Below, one piece after another: positions 44,873 to 59,700 of a stretch of DNA of 64,000 nt. The stretch's first letter is position 1. Each line of letters begins with the position of its first letter. The DNA is from Magnolia sinica. Taxonomy: Eukaryota > Streptophyta > Magnoliopsida > Magnoliales > Magnoliaceae. Location: contig NC_080574.1 of assembly GCF_029962835.1 (NCBI RefSeq), forward strand, positions 26,758,001 through 26,822,000. Reading direction: 5' to 3'. A program made the translations under genes and the position numbers. Below the pieces are notes generated by a model that had not been told where the DNA came from, ran no database searches, and worked only from the letters and a program-made list of their open reading frames with translations.

Positions 44873-47800
44873 AAGAAAGAAAAAAAAAAAAAGAAACAAA
44901 GAAAGAAGAGGTCAAGCAACAAAAGGGGTTCCCCCACGTTGGAGAACCAACTGAAACTTACATCAACATGATAAATAAAAATCCCTTACAATAAGCAGCA
45001 TACCTTCCGGAACTACAGCCTGCAACTTACCTCAAATCTGTCTGTTCCAGATTAAGTCCTAATAATTAAGATAAATGACAAAACACCTCGAATTGATTGT
45101 TCTCTAGATAACCATCCATAAAAAGCTAAAATTATTCACTTTATAACTAAAATATAGGCCCAAACCAAAACAACAAAATATCTTGCAGCTGTAGAAATTA
45201 CTGACATAAATATTGAGGGTTCTTCAAAGTAAGGTATAGATCACAAATAACTGCACACTAAGTTATTTCTCCCAGAAGCCTCTGGATACCTGCATGGGTT
45301 GGACAACATTGGCACTCCTTTTTCCGGGCAAAATCCCGATCTATTTCATTTCCAACCCTTTCTCAGATTTAATCAGCCACTGGCCAGGTATGAGACTGAC
45401 CATGTTGACTGTAATTTCAGCTTTGTGCAGTTGCTTGAACTCTCCTTCACACCATCTAGACCCATGTTTGTTTTATCCAGTTTGTTTTTTACCTCAATAT
45501 TTGCTTCTTCTTCTTCTTCTTCTCCACCGTTTTTTTTTTTTTTTTTTTTGGTAAAGGCAACAAAGAGAAAATTTTCTTAAAAGAAGGAAGATGGGCAGAA
45601 GCTACAAACCACAAACATTGCAAATACATCCCTGAAAAGGCAAAGAGCAATCTTTCAACCCATCTATACAAGAAGCCTATTCTGCTATGTTTAACAAGGC
45701 CCTACTAAAGACCTGCTCCCTTGAGCTACTCTCATTTTGGAAGCACGTCTATTCCTTTCTCCCCGTATAGCCCAAAGACCAGCCAACGGGCCTAGCCTCC
45801 AAAAATCAAGGCCCTACTAAAGACCTCCCTTGAGCTACTCTCATTTTGGAAGCATCTTCGATTCCTTTCTTCCCATATAGCCCAAAGACCATCCAACAGG
45901 CCTAGCCTCCAAAAATCCCTAATTTGCTTCCGCATGCCCACTCTATGCAATGCCATGAGTAGCTCACCGACTGAACTTGGCATAACCCAAACCATATTGA
46001 AGCTCTTGAGGATACCACTCCACACCCTGTGCGTTAATTGACAGTGGATAAAGAGGTGACTGACCGACTCAACATTAGACACACATGATGCATACATTGG
46101 GAATCACCATTGAGCATTTCTGAAGATTATCAACAATTAGGACTTTTTCACTGCCAACTAACCACCCGAAGGCCACCACTTTCAGGGGAGCTCCATAAGA
46201 CTTCAATATTTGCTTTTAAGGCCCAAAAGATAAGTTTGTCTTATCTTTAACCACATATGGCTCATTTGACCAGCCACTCAATTGGACTTGTAAATATTAT
46301 CTACTCATCTTCTCCCATAGTTAGAATTTTTTTGGCTACAAGAGCCCAACTTTCCTTGAGATGAACCTTTCTAACACTAGGTAACATGATGATTTCTTCT
46401 TCTCTTCTACCAGTCTTCTAATGGCTAAAATCCACGTCATCAACGCAGCTTGAGGGGTAGCTTGTGCTTTTGCTCAATAAAACAACACTACTTTAGCTCA
46501 AGTGCTACCATGATTGCCTAATTTAAAAAGAGGAGAAAAAAAAGCGTGTGAAATCACAAAGCAACATTCAGCACACCAATAAAGCAGAGACAAGAATAAG
46601 AAAATCCAGAAAGAGCAAGTCACTTTTGTTTTTGATGAAGAAGAGTAAGACACTCATTCAACTAAATAAGCTTTTGTGAATGGTGAAGATTGAAAATGCA
46701 GAAGAGCAAGAAACTTTTGTTTTTAATGGATACGAGTAAGACAATCATTCAACTAAATACCTTTTTATACTGATAATGAAGGTTGGAACATACTTATAGA
46801 GTTACAGGTGTCTAAAGGACAAAACTTAAGAGTAGATAGATAAAGAACTAAGTTTTTTATATTTTGGAAAACATGTGCACCAGTGTCAGGAGTCCAATAC
46901 ACAATGTATTCATGCACCTTGGTATAAATGACTGTACAGATATAGGACTGAGAGAGAGAGAGCAATAACCAAAACAATATTAACACTTACATCATTACCC
47001 AAACTTAACACGAATTCTGGAACATGGTCCATGTCAGGTGTGTACTGGTCGAGTATGACAGGAAGCTTAGACAAATTCCCTTGTTGATCTATATGAATGC
47101 AAAAGTATTCCTGTAGCATTTCAGCTTTTTGCGAGAGAAGTTCAGTGTTCATCTGATGATAAAAAGAAAGAGTAAAGAGTGTCAGCAAAGAATTGCAAAC
47201 ATACTACTGAAATGCTTGCCAAAATACATGCCTATAAGAGAGTTGATTTATTATATGGAACTACACATTACAATGTATAAAAAAAAAATTCCTAGCCCAC
47301 TCGACAAAACTGTAACCTTCATGATGAATACAGGATAACATCCTGGTCCCACAAAATGAGGAATACAATTATATAAATGAACTGAAATAGAAATAGGAAT
47401 TAGAAATTTCCTAGTGCTCGACATTACTAGGGAAGTCAATTGCTCTGAACAAATGGTACCAACAAAAAAATATCATTCTTGATTGAAAATCATGAGAGAA
47501 ACATATCACTATGTGAAAGCAATACCACAAAAAAGACGAGCCAGAATTTTCTAATTAAAATGTCTTTGAAGTTAGAACGCTCACTGATTTGCTGAAACCC
47601 AAAGGAAAAATATGAGAAGATAAAACTGTCATTTTTATAACTTGTTATTATTGTGAGGTGAGGGACATACATTTAGCATGTATAAGAGCTAATGTTCTAA
47701 TGCTTTACAACTGGACAGAAACCTAACCAGAAAAATCATACTGGTAAAGAATGGAACTAGTGATGTCATAAAAGCTCACAACAACAAATGCAGCAGATCT

Positions 47801-48442
47801 TATTAGTCCACCCACGATAATTTGAAATGTGGCATGTTGTAGTCACAACAAGATTTCTTCCATGCGACAGGCTTTTGAATCATTTGGTGTAATCATAGGA
47901 TGTATTGCTGAAAGCCTGAAACAATGCAGTACTTGAGAAGCTTGAGATATAACTTTGAGTAGCTAGATATTACCTCATCTGAGAGTTACTGAAATGCCAC
48001 TTCATTGGGAAATCAGAACAAAAATAAATTATATGGTAGTACTTACTTTAAATGGCCATGCCATCTCATCGAGCAGCAAGAAACAATCCCCTATTGCTCC
48101 TTTTGCCATGAAAGTGGAGTATATCAGATGCAGCACAGTTGCAAAACCTGGACTCTAACAACCACACTGGTCCACATGAAAGGGGTGTGGGTGTATTTCT
48201 TTGAAGTTCACAGAACTTCATGGGTGATGCAGGGGTCTATTGAAATTTGAAGGCCTTCTTCTAGACATTGAACAAACTCGTTGATTTTAATCAACTTATG
48301 CAATTGACTATTTCATAAAGCCTGTGGCAGGGTTGCGTTAGGTTGGCGGCCAGCGTAAACATTTGCCTCAACTTTTATCATGAATCCTGACATTGGAGTA
48401 ACAGGATTCGTGTAGCTGGCCCCAATTAGTTGGGATAAGGCT

Positions 48443-48477
<35 letters not shown>

Positions 48478-51400
48478 CTAGACATTTAACAAATTCAAAC
48501 TGTTAAAACAGACCTATTGTTAGTGAGCTACATGGGATGGACCCAAAAACCCACTGCTATATCAATCTCTCCTGGTTAGGAAGAACTCATTCAGATCTCC
48601 GCACACATCGATCAGGAAGGTCTGCTTTTATATCATATCAACAGAAGTTGTTGAGTGGGCCCAACCAACAATCAGCACAGATCTCGATGGATCCTAGATC
48701 CTCATGCATTGTTGCATTCTCTGTGGAATGATTGATGTGTCCATGTTTACTTTGAAATAAGCCATCAATCTACCCATTGATCCATCCGTTTTCCACCAGT
48801 CAATCTCCACAGTTCCATCCATCAGTGTATGTAGATTAACCGGTAGACGCACCCATAGAATTGTTCATCGATCCATCCGCAAATTCATCAATCAATGAAT
48901 TCATTGGTCAATCCGTCAGTGTACTTATCAGATGATCAAACTGTCAATCTATTCACTGATTTATCTCACCTGCGTTAGTGCATTTATTGTCATCGATTGT
49001 GATGTCTTCTTCAGAAACATTTTCTACTGGATCTTTAAACTGTTCTTTCTTTAGATTGTTCAATAGTGGGTGTATATACATTGACTCATCGCCATGGCAC
49101 GATATCCATCACAGCCTTTGTTTCTAAATTTGGGATCTCTGGGCACAACCAGGCAATCAATGTGGGATTGGAACTGTTTGGAGTAGATTTGTAATTTCCA
49201 CCATCTCTATCATCATCATCACCACTACATCTCTTTGGCCCTCCATGAACCTCAACTTATGAAATTTTCTGCCATGAGGATACATCTCTGTCTGGAGTGG
49301 AATGGTGGAACAGGATTCATCTAATTAAAATGGATAAGGCTTAGTTGATGATGGTGATGGTGATGAGTATATTCCGTCATAGGCCAATGCCAAGGAATTT
49401 GACAGGGGGTATATACATAGGCTGATGTAGGAAGAAACAGGCAAATGGCCAGATGTTGATTTAAGTACTATGGGTTGGTGGTGATAAACAGATGTGAGGT
49501 AGTGGGGAAGAAAGAAGTATAGGACTATTCTGACGGATGTAGATTTCTGGTTAGTGAATATATGAATTTGCACGAAGAACAAAACAAGAGAGACCGATCA
49601 AACAGATCAAAGAAGGAAAGAAAAAAAGATTTGCAGGAACTATGTAGCAGCAAATAAAATGAAAGATCAGCAACAAACACACCAAACAGCATCTGCATTT
49701 AACAGATAAACAGCAACGGAAGACAAGCTACAACAAATGTCAGAACTCAGGACTATTGTAGACAAAAAAATAAAAAAATAAAGAAAAAGTACGGACTTGA
49801 CATATAACGCTTAGTGTTCTGGACATCCAGTTCTGCAGCTTTGCTGCATGCCTGCATCAATATCTCCTTTAAGAAGCTATCTCGGGAATCTCTTCTCAAG
49901 GTTGAATGAGGTTATGCACTTGGCCTAACCAGTGAAGATGTTATATGACAACCACTTACAAATCATGAATCGATGCTCGAGGAAGATCACGCCAAGTTTT
50001 ATGCTTTCTATGACAAGGTACTTTGTTAGGCATTGTAGAGAAGGAAGAGGCTATAAAACTAGAAGAGGTCATGTTTTCACATCAAACAGAAAGAAGAAGA
50101 TACCCATTCTCCAAATTTAGGATCAATTCAGACAGTATGCTTTATGAGACTTTGCAGAGGACAGCTATTGACAGGGAGATCAGGCAGAAATTTCTAGGGA
50201 TTTTTCCATGTCTGCCACAGGACAGGTCGCGGCGAAGCCACTAGAGGTTCTTAGACTGCATAATATGTGCTCAGTGTCTATCTCGTCCAGGAGTTTTTCC
50301 TGAACTGGTGATGCCAAACTTCACCATTAATGACTCTTATATGGCATGCCAGCATTAGGACACTTCTTTCATCCATACTCATGGTCCCACTCCTTCCATT
50401 CTAAATCCAACCAGCAAATCAACTCACATATGCACTATAAAGTAGTCAAGACCACAAACAAAAGAGGTACGCGTGAACCAGAAATACTTCCTCCTCCAGG
50501 CAAGTCCAACAATAAACCCAAAAATCAAATCTAGAAATGTACAAGCAGACCTCTACCACTCGCTGAAAGAAAACCGCTGATCATGAATCATCTATGCCTA
50601 GAACTTCTCCGTCACAAAGCATCAAGCATACTGCTAGAAGCAAACCTATTACACATTTATTTCTGCATGCACACTATTAGTATTCTATAAAGCCTTTATT
50701 CTTTAAGTTAGGTTTAATACAGTGAAACCTAGATTTAGAGAATCAGCCAAAACTGATGCAATATCACCTCAATGTGAACCAATTTCGGTGAGGGGCAATG
50801 TGGTACATGGCACACCCCTCAGTTCGCCAAATGCCCCCTCTAAATTGATTTGAATAGGATCCGACTTGGTGCAAATTGTCCAAGTCAGGACAAGTCAATC
50901 TGATACAGATGCATGCAACTCGTTCTCCAAAATATAAGAGGCATGATTTTTACGATGCCTGTGTAGGCCCATTCTGATGTGTATCCACAATTCCTTCCAT
51001 CCATTGGGTAATGATGCCTGTGTGGGCCCATTCTGATGTGTATCCACAATTCCTTCCATCCATTGGGTGCATGTCCTGGTACAAACTCTGAGCCAAAAGA
51101 TCAGGTCAAATCGGAACTCAGATGGACCACAAAGCAGGGGGACACCAGTGGAAAACGCCTACCATAGAAACATATGTTATCATGTTTGGGGCTCACTGTA
51201 GTGTTTATATCCCATCCAACCTGTAGGATTAAGTAACTCCCAAAAAATCAGGCTGATTGAGAACTCTGGTAGGCCATGCACTTGAATTTGCTGGTTTTGG
51301 GAATATGATTTTTACACTGCTTCCTACAGTGTGGCCACCACAGTTTTGGATCATCCTTAATTTGGCATTTAATTTCTTCATGGTGAGCCACAAATGATGC

Positions 51401-53660
51401 ATGGTTTGGATGCCAGACACGTTATGATGGACCCACAAACAACTCATCAATATGGTAAGGTTACACTTCATGTCCTGTGGCTGCTGAGTACGGAATCACA
51501 ATTTTTGAGCGGTAAGCTAGACATTCTCGATTACTGACTGCTAAGTTCTTGTTAGTTTAGTACCATTTGAGAATGGTGGTGACTCATCCCCCTCACGTGT
51601 GGCATTTATGTATAGTTGTATCATCTGAATTGTGGGTCCCATTATGGATGGAGAATATCTCTTAGAATTACACTAATCAAGCAACCATAACTATCCAACA
51701 AATTGCTATCAAATCAATGGTCAAAATAAAATAGTATGTGGTCCGAAGTCAAAGGGAAAAATCAAATGGTTGCTATTGTCTTCTTAGTGCAATTTTTGGT
51801 TGTGCTCCATTCATGGTTGAGTTAGAGATTTGGATGGTCCAGATTGTAGTATAACTATGCCATGTTTGTAGTTAAAAGAGTCCCTGGTGGTGGAGGTACC
51901 CTTGGGAAGGCTAGATGGAGGCTGGCTTTACTCGCTTTGTTGTGGGCTACAACAGCCGCTGCTTCTAACACCTTAAGGGTTCTGAGCTTGGGGTTTGTAA
52001 TAAGGTTCTTTCACTTGTTGAGGAGTGGTGATGTAGGACCGATGCATGAACTCAAATATTGGTGAGATCAATTAGCAAAATTAACTTTTAAAAAAAAAAA
52101 AAAAAACACCCACAAAACTTGCTATCATCATTACAAATATCAAAATCCCAAGAGAAGATCATGCATAATTCTAGCATAGGTTATCAAACATCATCCTACG
52201 AGACCATTGAATAAAGGAAACTATGATCTAATGGATGTACGGAAATCCAAATAGCATAGGGTAAAGCCTATTTCAAAGGAGATTATCTAATACTAGCTAA
52301 GGTGAAATTAGGGTTTAGGGAAATTGGAGAAAACTTGGAATTAGGGTTAACGGGGTAAACTGGGTTGAGGGGTTAAAAGGGTTTAAGTACTAGGACAAGG
52401 GAATTAGCGTTTTGGATGGAGGGAATGTAAGGATTTGGGCTTAATGGAAGATTGTGAAGAATTAGGGTTTGATAATTTGGGGAAATAGGAATATTTGGGA
52501 TTTCTAGGTTTAGGGTTAGGGTTTGGATGCATAATGTATGAAGATCGAGTGGATGTTGATGTTAGGATGAAGGAGAACGAAAATCGGAGAACGTGGAAGA
52601 ATACCTTGATGGTTGATGAAGGGATGATAATGAAAGTGATAGATGGAGACCTCGCACCTCCGTTGACGAAGATTAGCTTCGCACCAATCTTCCTTCCAAA
52701 TGACATGGAAGTCACCTTCAAATCACATGAAGATGGAAGAAGAAGAGGTGAGGAGCTTCTTCTCTTCTTTTTTTTTCTTTTAAAAAAAAAAAACCTGATA
52801 AAGAGAGGTCACATGCCAACCTCTCTTTTATAACTTCAATAAATTTCAAAAATTACAAATTCAACCGTGTCTTATGAAATTTGATGAAAATGACTCTAGT
52901 GTAAAGAAAAATCAACTAAATCACTCATAATGTGTCCAAACATAAAGTAATCATAAACTAAATCCTAAAAGATGATAGAATCAGTGTTTTAAATAGCGGT
53001 AGCGTGTTGCGTAGCGTTCAACCCTCCGTAGCGTGTAGCGAAATAGTGTAGCGTGTAGCGTAAGCTACACAATACTTCTATTTTTTAATTTTAAAATATT
53101 ATATATATATATATGATAAATATTAAATAGTAAGAAGTTGATGGATAGGGTCTTCTGATTTTTAAGTTAATACATGTCTCGTGTACAATTTTTTAAGGGC
53201 CCGAATTAGGTGGGACTCGGATTGTGAAGTGTAGCACACAAGTGTCAAAATTTTTTGGGCCCCACCATGATAAATGTGTTATATCCACACTGTCCATCCA
53301 TTTTGCCAAATAATTTTAGGGCATGAGCCCGAAAATGAGGCAAATCCAAAGCTCGGGTGGACCGCACCATAAGAAACAACAATAATTAAACATCCACCAT
53401 TAAAAATTTATTGGGGGCTACAAAACTATTAGATCAAGCTGACATGTGTGTTTTCCCTTCATCCATGTCAGTGTGACCTAATTAACAGGTTAGATGGAAA
53501 ATAAACATTACAGGGAACCGTGTAACAAAATAGTGCAAGTGCACTGTTCAACGTGCACCGCAGAACACAAAAAAATAATAATAATAATAATAAGTGCGTG
53601 GCTGTTAGTCTATTCCATTTTCGATGCCGGAAATGAAAAAGAAGAGGGGGAAACCGAAAG

Positions 53661-53705
<45 letters not shown>

Positions 53706-56700
53706 AGAAGAAGAAGAATCCGCAGCTGCGACCGCAACCGCAGCAGTCCGAGAAGAAGAAGAAGAGGAAGAAGAAGAAGAGGAAGAAGGAGAAGAAGGAA
53801 GAGGAGAAGAAGGAAAAAAGAAAAAGAAAAAAAGGAAGAAGCGTACCTATTTTTGTCTCAAGATGAGATTGAATCGCTGAAAACTGTAAATATTGAAGCT
53901 CCACAGCGATCGGTTTGCCTCTGGAAGTAGTTTTTCCAACTCACGATTGAAAAGTGGGAAGGAGCAATGTCAGCAGTGTCGGTTTGCGCCTGGCAACTGA
54001 CTTCTGACCACAACATTGAAGGGTGGGGAGAGAATCAGCGTCGGCAGCGTCAAATCTGCTCTGTGAGAAGATTTTGGGTCTCCAAATGTAAGGGTGGGGA
54101 GAGCAGCTGCGTCGGCTGCTGCGGTTTGGGGGTGGAAGCCCTTTAGAATTAGGTTTTTTAACTTAAGTTTGCTTGTGGTGTGAGTTCACCACTGTTTCCT
54201 GCACTGGAAAAAAATATATATATATATACAAAACAGGTAGCGTACGCTACCTGCGCTACACGCTACATACCCGTAGCGTACGCTACGACCCCTGTAGCGC
54301 ACGTTACAGGGGAAAAATGCTATTTCTGATGCTACGTAGCGAAATCGCTACGCTACGTAGCGTACGCTACGAACGCTATTTGATACACTGGATAGAATCT
54401 AAAAATTGATGGAGATAATCCACGATCAATGGCCTGATCATGTGATCCATGCGATCCATCGGCCCGATCGCCACATCCCTTGAATCTGACGTTCCAACCC
54501 ACTCCCTAAACAGCCCACGTGCATCTTTCCAGTGTGGGGTCTTCCAGATGCTCACGCATGCATATGGGGTCTTCAACTTGATCATGGGTACTCGCCTAGC
54601 CACAGAGAAATCGGTGCGGCCCGTCTCCTCATTTGATACGTACGCAAAGATGTATGTGAAATGATGTCCTCATCAACTCTCCTTGGCTGAGAAGAGTTCG
54701 CCTCCGGCGGACTAAAACTCCTGTAGCGCTCTAAGATGTCTGGATCTAAATGTTGTAGCTCGTCCTCTGTAATCCAACGCCTGTGCTTCCACTTGACGAG
54801 GAATTTCTGAAATCCCCCATGGCGAGTGGAAACTGCTTGTGCATCCAGTATGCCTTCAACTTGTTCACTTCGAGTAGGCAAGGAGGGTAAGGGTGGCAAA
54901 GGTTGGGATGATTGATTAGGTAGGGGCCATGGGTTTGGGGCTAGGTCATGGTATGTGGGAGGGCCTGAGAATAGATCAAAATGCGAAGTAGCAGGACTCT
55001 TGTATCATACTAGATCTTCCACATTAAAAGTAGAGCTACTTTCCATGGTAGGTGGAAGGTCTACTACATACGCATTATGACCCAGTTTCTACAGTATTTT
55101 GTAAGGTCCTGCACCATGCGCTTGCAACTTTTTAACGGCCCCATGTAGGAACCGTTTAGGCCTCATACGAACAATGACGTAATCTCTTTCTTGGAATTCA
55201 TGAAACATGCAATGAGAATCAATAAATGCTTTGTATTTTTCATTACTTAAGTCGCTTCCTGATCTCACTATGCAACTCATGTATGTGACGTGCAAACTCA
55301 TGTGCTGACTTAGATGGCCTATGGGACACATACATAGGTATGAGATCTACAGGTTTCCTACGTTTGTAGCCATGCACAACCTCAAATGGACTCATGCCTA
55401 TGAACCTATTAATGGAATTATTATATGCTAACTCGGTTATGGGCAAAACAGTATCCCAAGTTCGGACGTGATCACTCACAAGGCATCTAAGCAAGTTTCC
55501 AAGACTCCTATTGACAACCTCAGTCTGACCGTCTATTTGAGGGAGATAAGCAGATGAATATTGAAGCCTTGTCCCCATCATGTGTCATAGTGTCTTCCAA
55601 AAATAGCTCATAAAGCATACATCACGATTAGACACTATGATCTTAGGTAGACCATGTGAACGCACTACCTCCCTAAAAAAAAGCTTAGACACATTGAAGG
55701 CATCTGACATTTTCGAGCACAGAATGAAATAGGCCATTTTGGAAAAGCGGTCCACAACCACAAATACGGAATCGTGTTTCTTGATAGTTTTCGATAAGCT
55801 CAACACCAAATCCACACTAATGTCCTACCACGGATCATGGGGTATTGATAAAGGCATATACAATCATGTATTTTGTTTTCTCTGCTTCGCCAATTGACAA
55901 GTCCTGCATTGCCCAACTATCTTGGCGACATTTCCCTTGAGACTTGGCCAATAAAATCTATCCTCCACTCCCCAAATGACCGACTACCCCTCCTACATAA
56001 AGTTCTCAAACTAAGAAATCACGAAGGGAGGTACGAGGAATGCAGGTATGTCCCCTTTAAATAGGAACTCATTGATGATGACAAACCCACGACTGTCGGT
56101 CAACTAACCATCTCATAATGACGCATACAAATCACCAAAGTCTGAGCATGTAGGATACTCTTCTCTCAGTCGATCGAACCCAGTCACTTCCACTCTCATA
56201 CTTTGGAGTAGCGCTACACGACGACTAAGGGCATCAATAGGTTTGTTCTCGACCCTAGCCTTATGTTTAAGAACGAAAGAATATTCATGAAGAAATTGGA
56301 CCCATTTAGCATGCCTAGAGTTTAGTTTCTTCTAGGAACTAATGTAACGTAAGGCCTTGTGGTTGGAGAACAAGACAAATTCTTACAGTAATAAACAATG
56401 CCACCAATGGCGCAAGGATTGGACAACCGCACAGAACTCTTTATCATAGGTGGAATACCATTGCTTTGCCTCATTCAACTTCTCACTAAAATAAGCAACG
56501 GGATGCTTTCCTGATTGAGCACTCCACCTATACCCAGTGTTCGAAATATCGGTATCGCACAATGTATCGCACCCTTGGGATACAAATACATATCGGTTAT
56601 CGCACGGGATATATCGTTTGTATCGCATAGTTTATCGCACTTTTTGGGAAACATGGGGAAACATTAGGAAAATGGTTGAATTTTTTAATGAAACTTTGGG

Positions 56701-59700
56701 GATTGTTAAAAAGGCCCTTAATACACACTTTTAATTCATAAAGTTTCAAAAAAGAAGTGTACATAACAGATTTCCTTTGTATAGGGTCCTAAGCTATGCG
56801 TTGTCCGATTGAACTAAGACAACTATATTCAGTATCAACCCCGTCCATCCATTTTTCCATATCATTTCAAGACATTATCCAAAAAATAAAACAGATCCAA
56901 TAATTAGGTAGACCATACCATAGGAAACAATGGTGATTGACCATTAATGGGCCACAAAAGTTTTGGATCAAGCTAATAGTAGTTTTTTCTCTTCATTCAA
57001 ACCATAAATTTATCTGGTAAAATGGATGGACGGAGTGGATAAAATACATGAATTATACTGTGCCCATAAAGTTTACAAAGTATACTGCTCATTAGGGGAT
57101 TCACTTCCCACCATACTAGGGTGGGGCGTTGATCGTATGCAAATTTCCTGCCATGTTCCTTTGCTCAAAACTTAGGTGGGGCCCACTGTGATGTTTATAA
57201 GAAATCCACCTCGTCCATTCATTTTTTGAGATCATTTTAGCACTTGAGAGCAAAAATGAACAGGATCCAAGACTACAGTGGGCCACACTAAAGGAAAAGG
57301 TGGGTAGGAAAATTCCTTACCGTTGAAACCTCCCTGGATCGACAGTGATGTTAACATGCCATCCATACCGTTCATAACATTATTCCTACATGGATGAATT
57401 GAAAATACAAATATTAGTCTGATTCAAAACTTATGTGCCCCCATGAATATTTCAAGTGTGGATGTTCAATCCTCACATTTTTGGCACACTTGAGTATTAG
57501 ATCCTAGTCATTTTTTATTTAATGTCCTAAAATGATCTCACAAAACGGATGGATGGAGTGGATTCCTCACAAACATCAATGACAGGCCCCACTAGGGTTT
57601 CAAGCGCAGGAAGGCTTTGGCAGGAAATCCTAGTACTCTGCCGACACTCCTTGGCGCAAGTTGTACAAATATTTCAAAGTTACATGGCCCCACAATAATG
57701 TATTTATTATATCTACACCGTTCATGCATTTGGAGAGATCATTTTAGATCATGAACCCAAAAATGAGTCATATCCAAAGCTCAAGTGGACCACACCGCAA
57801 ATAGTAGTGGGGGACTGATTCTCACCATTAATATATTCGAAGGGCCCACCATAATGTTTATTTTCCATCCAATCTGTTAATTAGGTCACACGGACCTGGA
57901 TGAAGAGGAAAAATAAATATCATATTATCCAAAACTTCCGTGACCACCAAAAGGGTTTCAATCGTAGACGTTCAATCTACCACTGCTGTTTGCATTGTGG
58001 TCCAATTGATCTTTGGATCTGTCTTATTTTTCGGCTCAAGCCTTAAGAAGAGCTCGCCAAATGGACGAACGGTCTGGATATAACACATAGCTTATGATGG
58101 GACCCACAGAACTTGGTGACGTCAACACACAGCTAGGTGGTGTGCGCGGTACTAGACTTTGATTAAAAAAAAAAGGTGGGGTTGCGGATTGGCTACTGAC
58201 GGGTTGAGTAGCTACTGAATTTACGTTACCAAGTTCCATGGGCCCCACCATGATGTATGTTTTGTATCCACACCGTCCATCCATTTGGAGAGAACATTTT
58301 ATGCCATGAACCTAAGAATGACTAAGATTCAAAGCTCCAATGGACCCCACCACAGAAAGCGGTAGAGATAGTGACGCCCACCATTAAAAACTTCTGAGGG
58401 CCACAAAAGTTTTCGATTAAGCTGATATATATTTTTTCCCTTTTATAATATATTTTTTAACTTATTAACGGGTTGGATCTCAAATAAACATCACGGTGGA
58501 CCTTAGGAAGGTTTCAACGGTGGATGTCACTTTCTCCACTGTTTTCTGTAGTGGGGTCCATTACAGATTTTTTTCCGCCTCGTTATTTGACTCATGTCCT
58601 AAAATGATATCTCCAAATGAATGGACCGTGTGGATATAACACATTCATCATAGTGGGACCCACGTAACTTGGTGACGTTACTTCAGTAGCTATCTCGCGA
58701 CTCAACCTGTCAGTAGCTAATCCGCGTAAGAAAAAGAAAGGCACGAACGACCTTTACTTTTGAAGCAAAGAGGGTTCCGGAAGCCGGAACCCTAAAATTT
58801 CTCCCAAATCGGCGAAGATGTCTCGGGATTTCTCTCCAAAATCGGAGATTTTATTTGTGGAAACCTAGGAATGATGCTTCAATTCGAATGGCCCGCCAAA
58901 TGGAAGCTTCCGATCATGGCGATCTCTTCTACAGGTACCGAAATCCACCCTCTAATTTTTTTCCCAATTTTTTCGGATGATGATGTCCGATATCGTCAAA
59001 ATATCGTGCGATATCGACGATATATCGGCCGATATCTAGATTTTGGGTTTTTTGGTATCTTCCGGGGGTTATCGCGAGTGTATCGTCTCGCAGGGGTGCG
59101 ATAACGATAATATCGGCCGATAGTATCGATATTTCGAACACTGCCTATACCTACCCCAGCCGCATCACACGCAACCTCAAATACTTTGGAAAAGTCTAGA
59201 AGGCGCATGACAAGGGCGTCACTCATCTTGCCCTTAATCTCTTTAAATACTTTAAAGGCAGTTGTAATCCATACAAACTCCCCTTCTTGATGCAATCCGT
59301 GATGGGAGTCATGATGGAGCTAAATCCTCTAATGAACCGCCTATAAAAAGTTAAGCCATGAAAGTTTCACGTCTTATGAATATTACACGGTTCAAGCCAT
59401 TCAACTATGGCCCTGACTTTCTCGAGGTCCGCTCTCATGCCCTCAGATGATACGATGAACCCTACGAAGATAACACTCTTTGACATGAATGTGCACTTCT
59501 TAAGGTTGGCATACAACTTTTCAGTTCTGAGGACACTGCAAACTTGCCGTAGATGGTAGAGATGTTGTTCCTTTGATGTGCTATAGATAAGAATGTCATC
59601 AAATACACCACGAGGAACTTACCCATAAAGGGTCTCAACACCAAGGTATTCCATATTGGTAACGGTGGCCGTAATGGTCACCACCATAACCGATATGGGT

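Larger units (their letters stand above)
52982..54390. mobile_element. 1.4-kb hAT-like element, TAGCG type, perfect 8-bp TSD
   Basis: The ends are CAGTGTTTTAAATAGCGGTA and AACGCTATTTGATACACTG (inward CAGTGTATCAAATAGCG). Both flanks are GATAGAAT (52974-52981 and 54391-54398). Subterminal arrays of GTAGCG/CGCTAC occupy 52998-53070 and 54236-54380. The interior carries half a palindromic element (53250-53510), a purine-rich microsatellite (53637-53840) and three imperfect tandem repeats (53910-54125). No transposase. Confidence 0.9.
56535..59143. mobile_element. 2.6-kb hAT-like element, ATATCG type, perfect 8-bp TSD
   Basis: The ends are CAGTGTTCGAAATATCGGTA and CGATATTTCGAACACTG, an identical 17-bp inverted repeat. 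The flanks are both CCTATACC (56527-56534 and 59144-59151). Subterminal GATATATCG/TATCGG arrays lie at 56545-56640 and 58985-59130. Inside are four members of the palindromic family (56830-57080, 57100-57640, 57680-58130, 58184-58725) followed by 200 bp that looks like the 5' end of a host gene (58726-58940). It is inserted in the fossil Ty3/gypsy element. Confidence 0.92.

Noticed and set aside
53494-53904. Overlapping 80-128 codon reading frames on both strands
   Set aside because: They consist of (GA)n and (GAA)n translated as poly-Arg/Glu/Lys or Ser/Leu/Phe. Frames open on both strands are a property of the repeat, not of a gene.
54173-54409. 78-codon frame rich in RSVRY
   Set aside because: It is the TAGCG/CGCTAC subterminal array of the hAT-like element read as protein.
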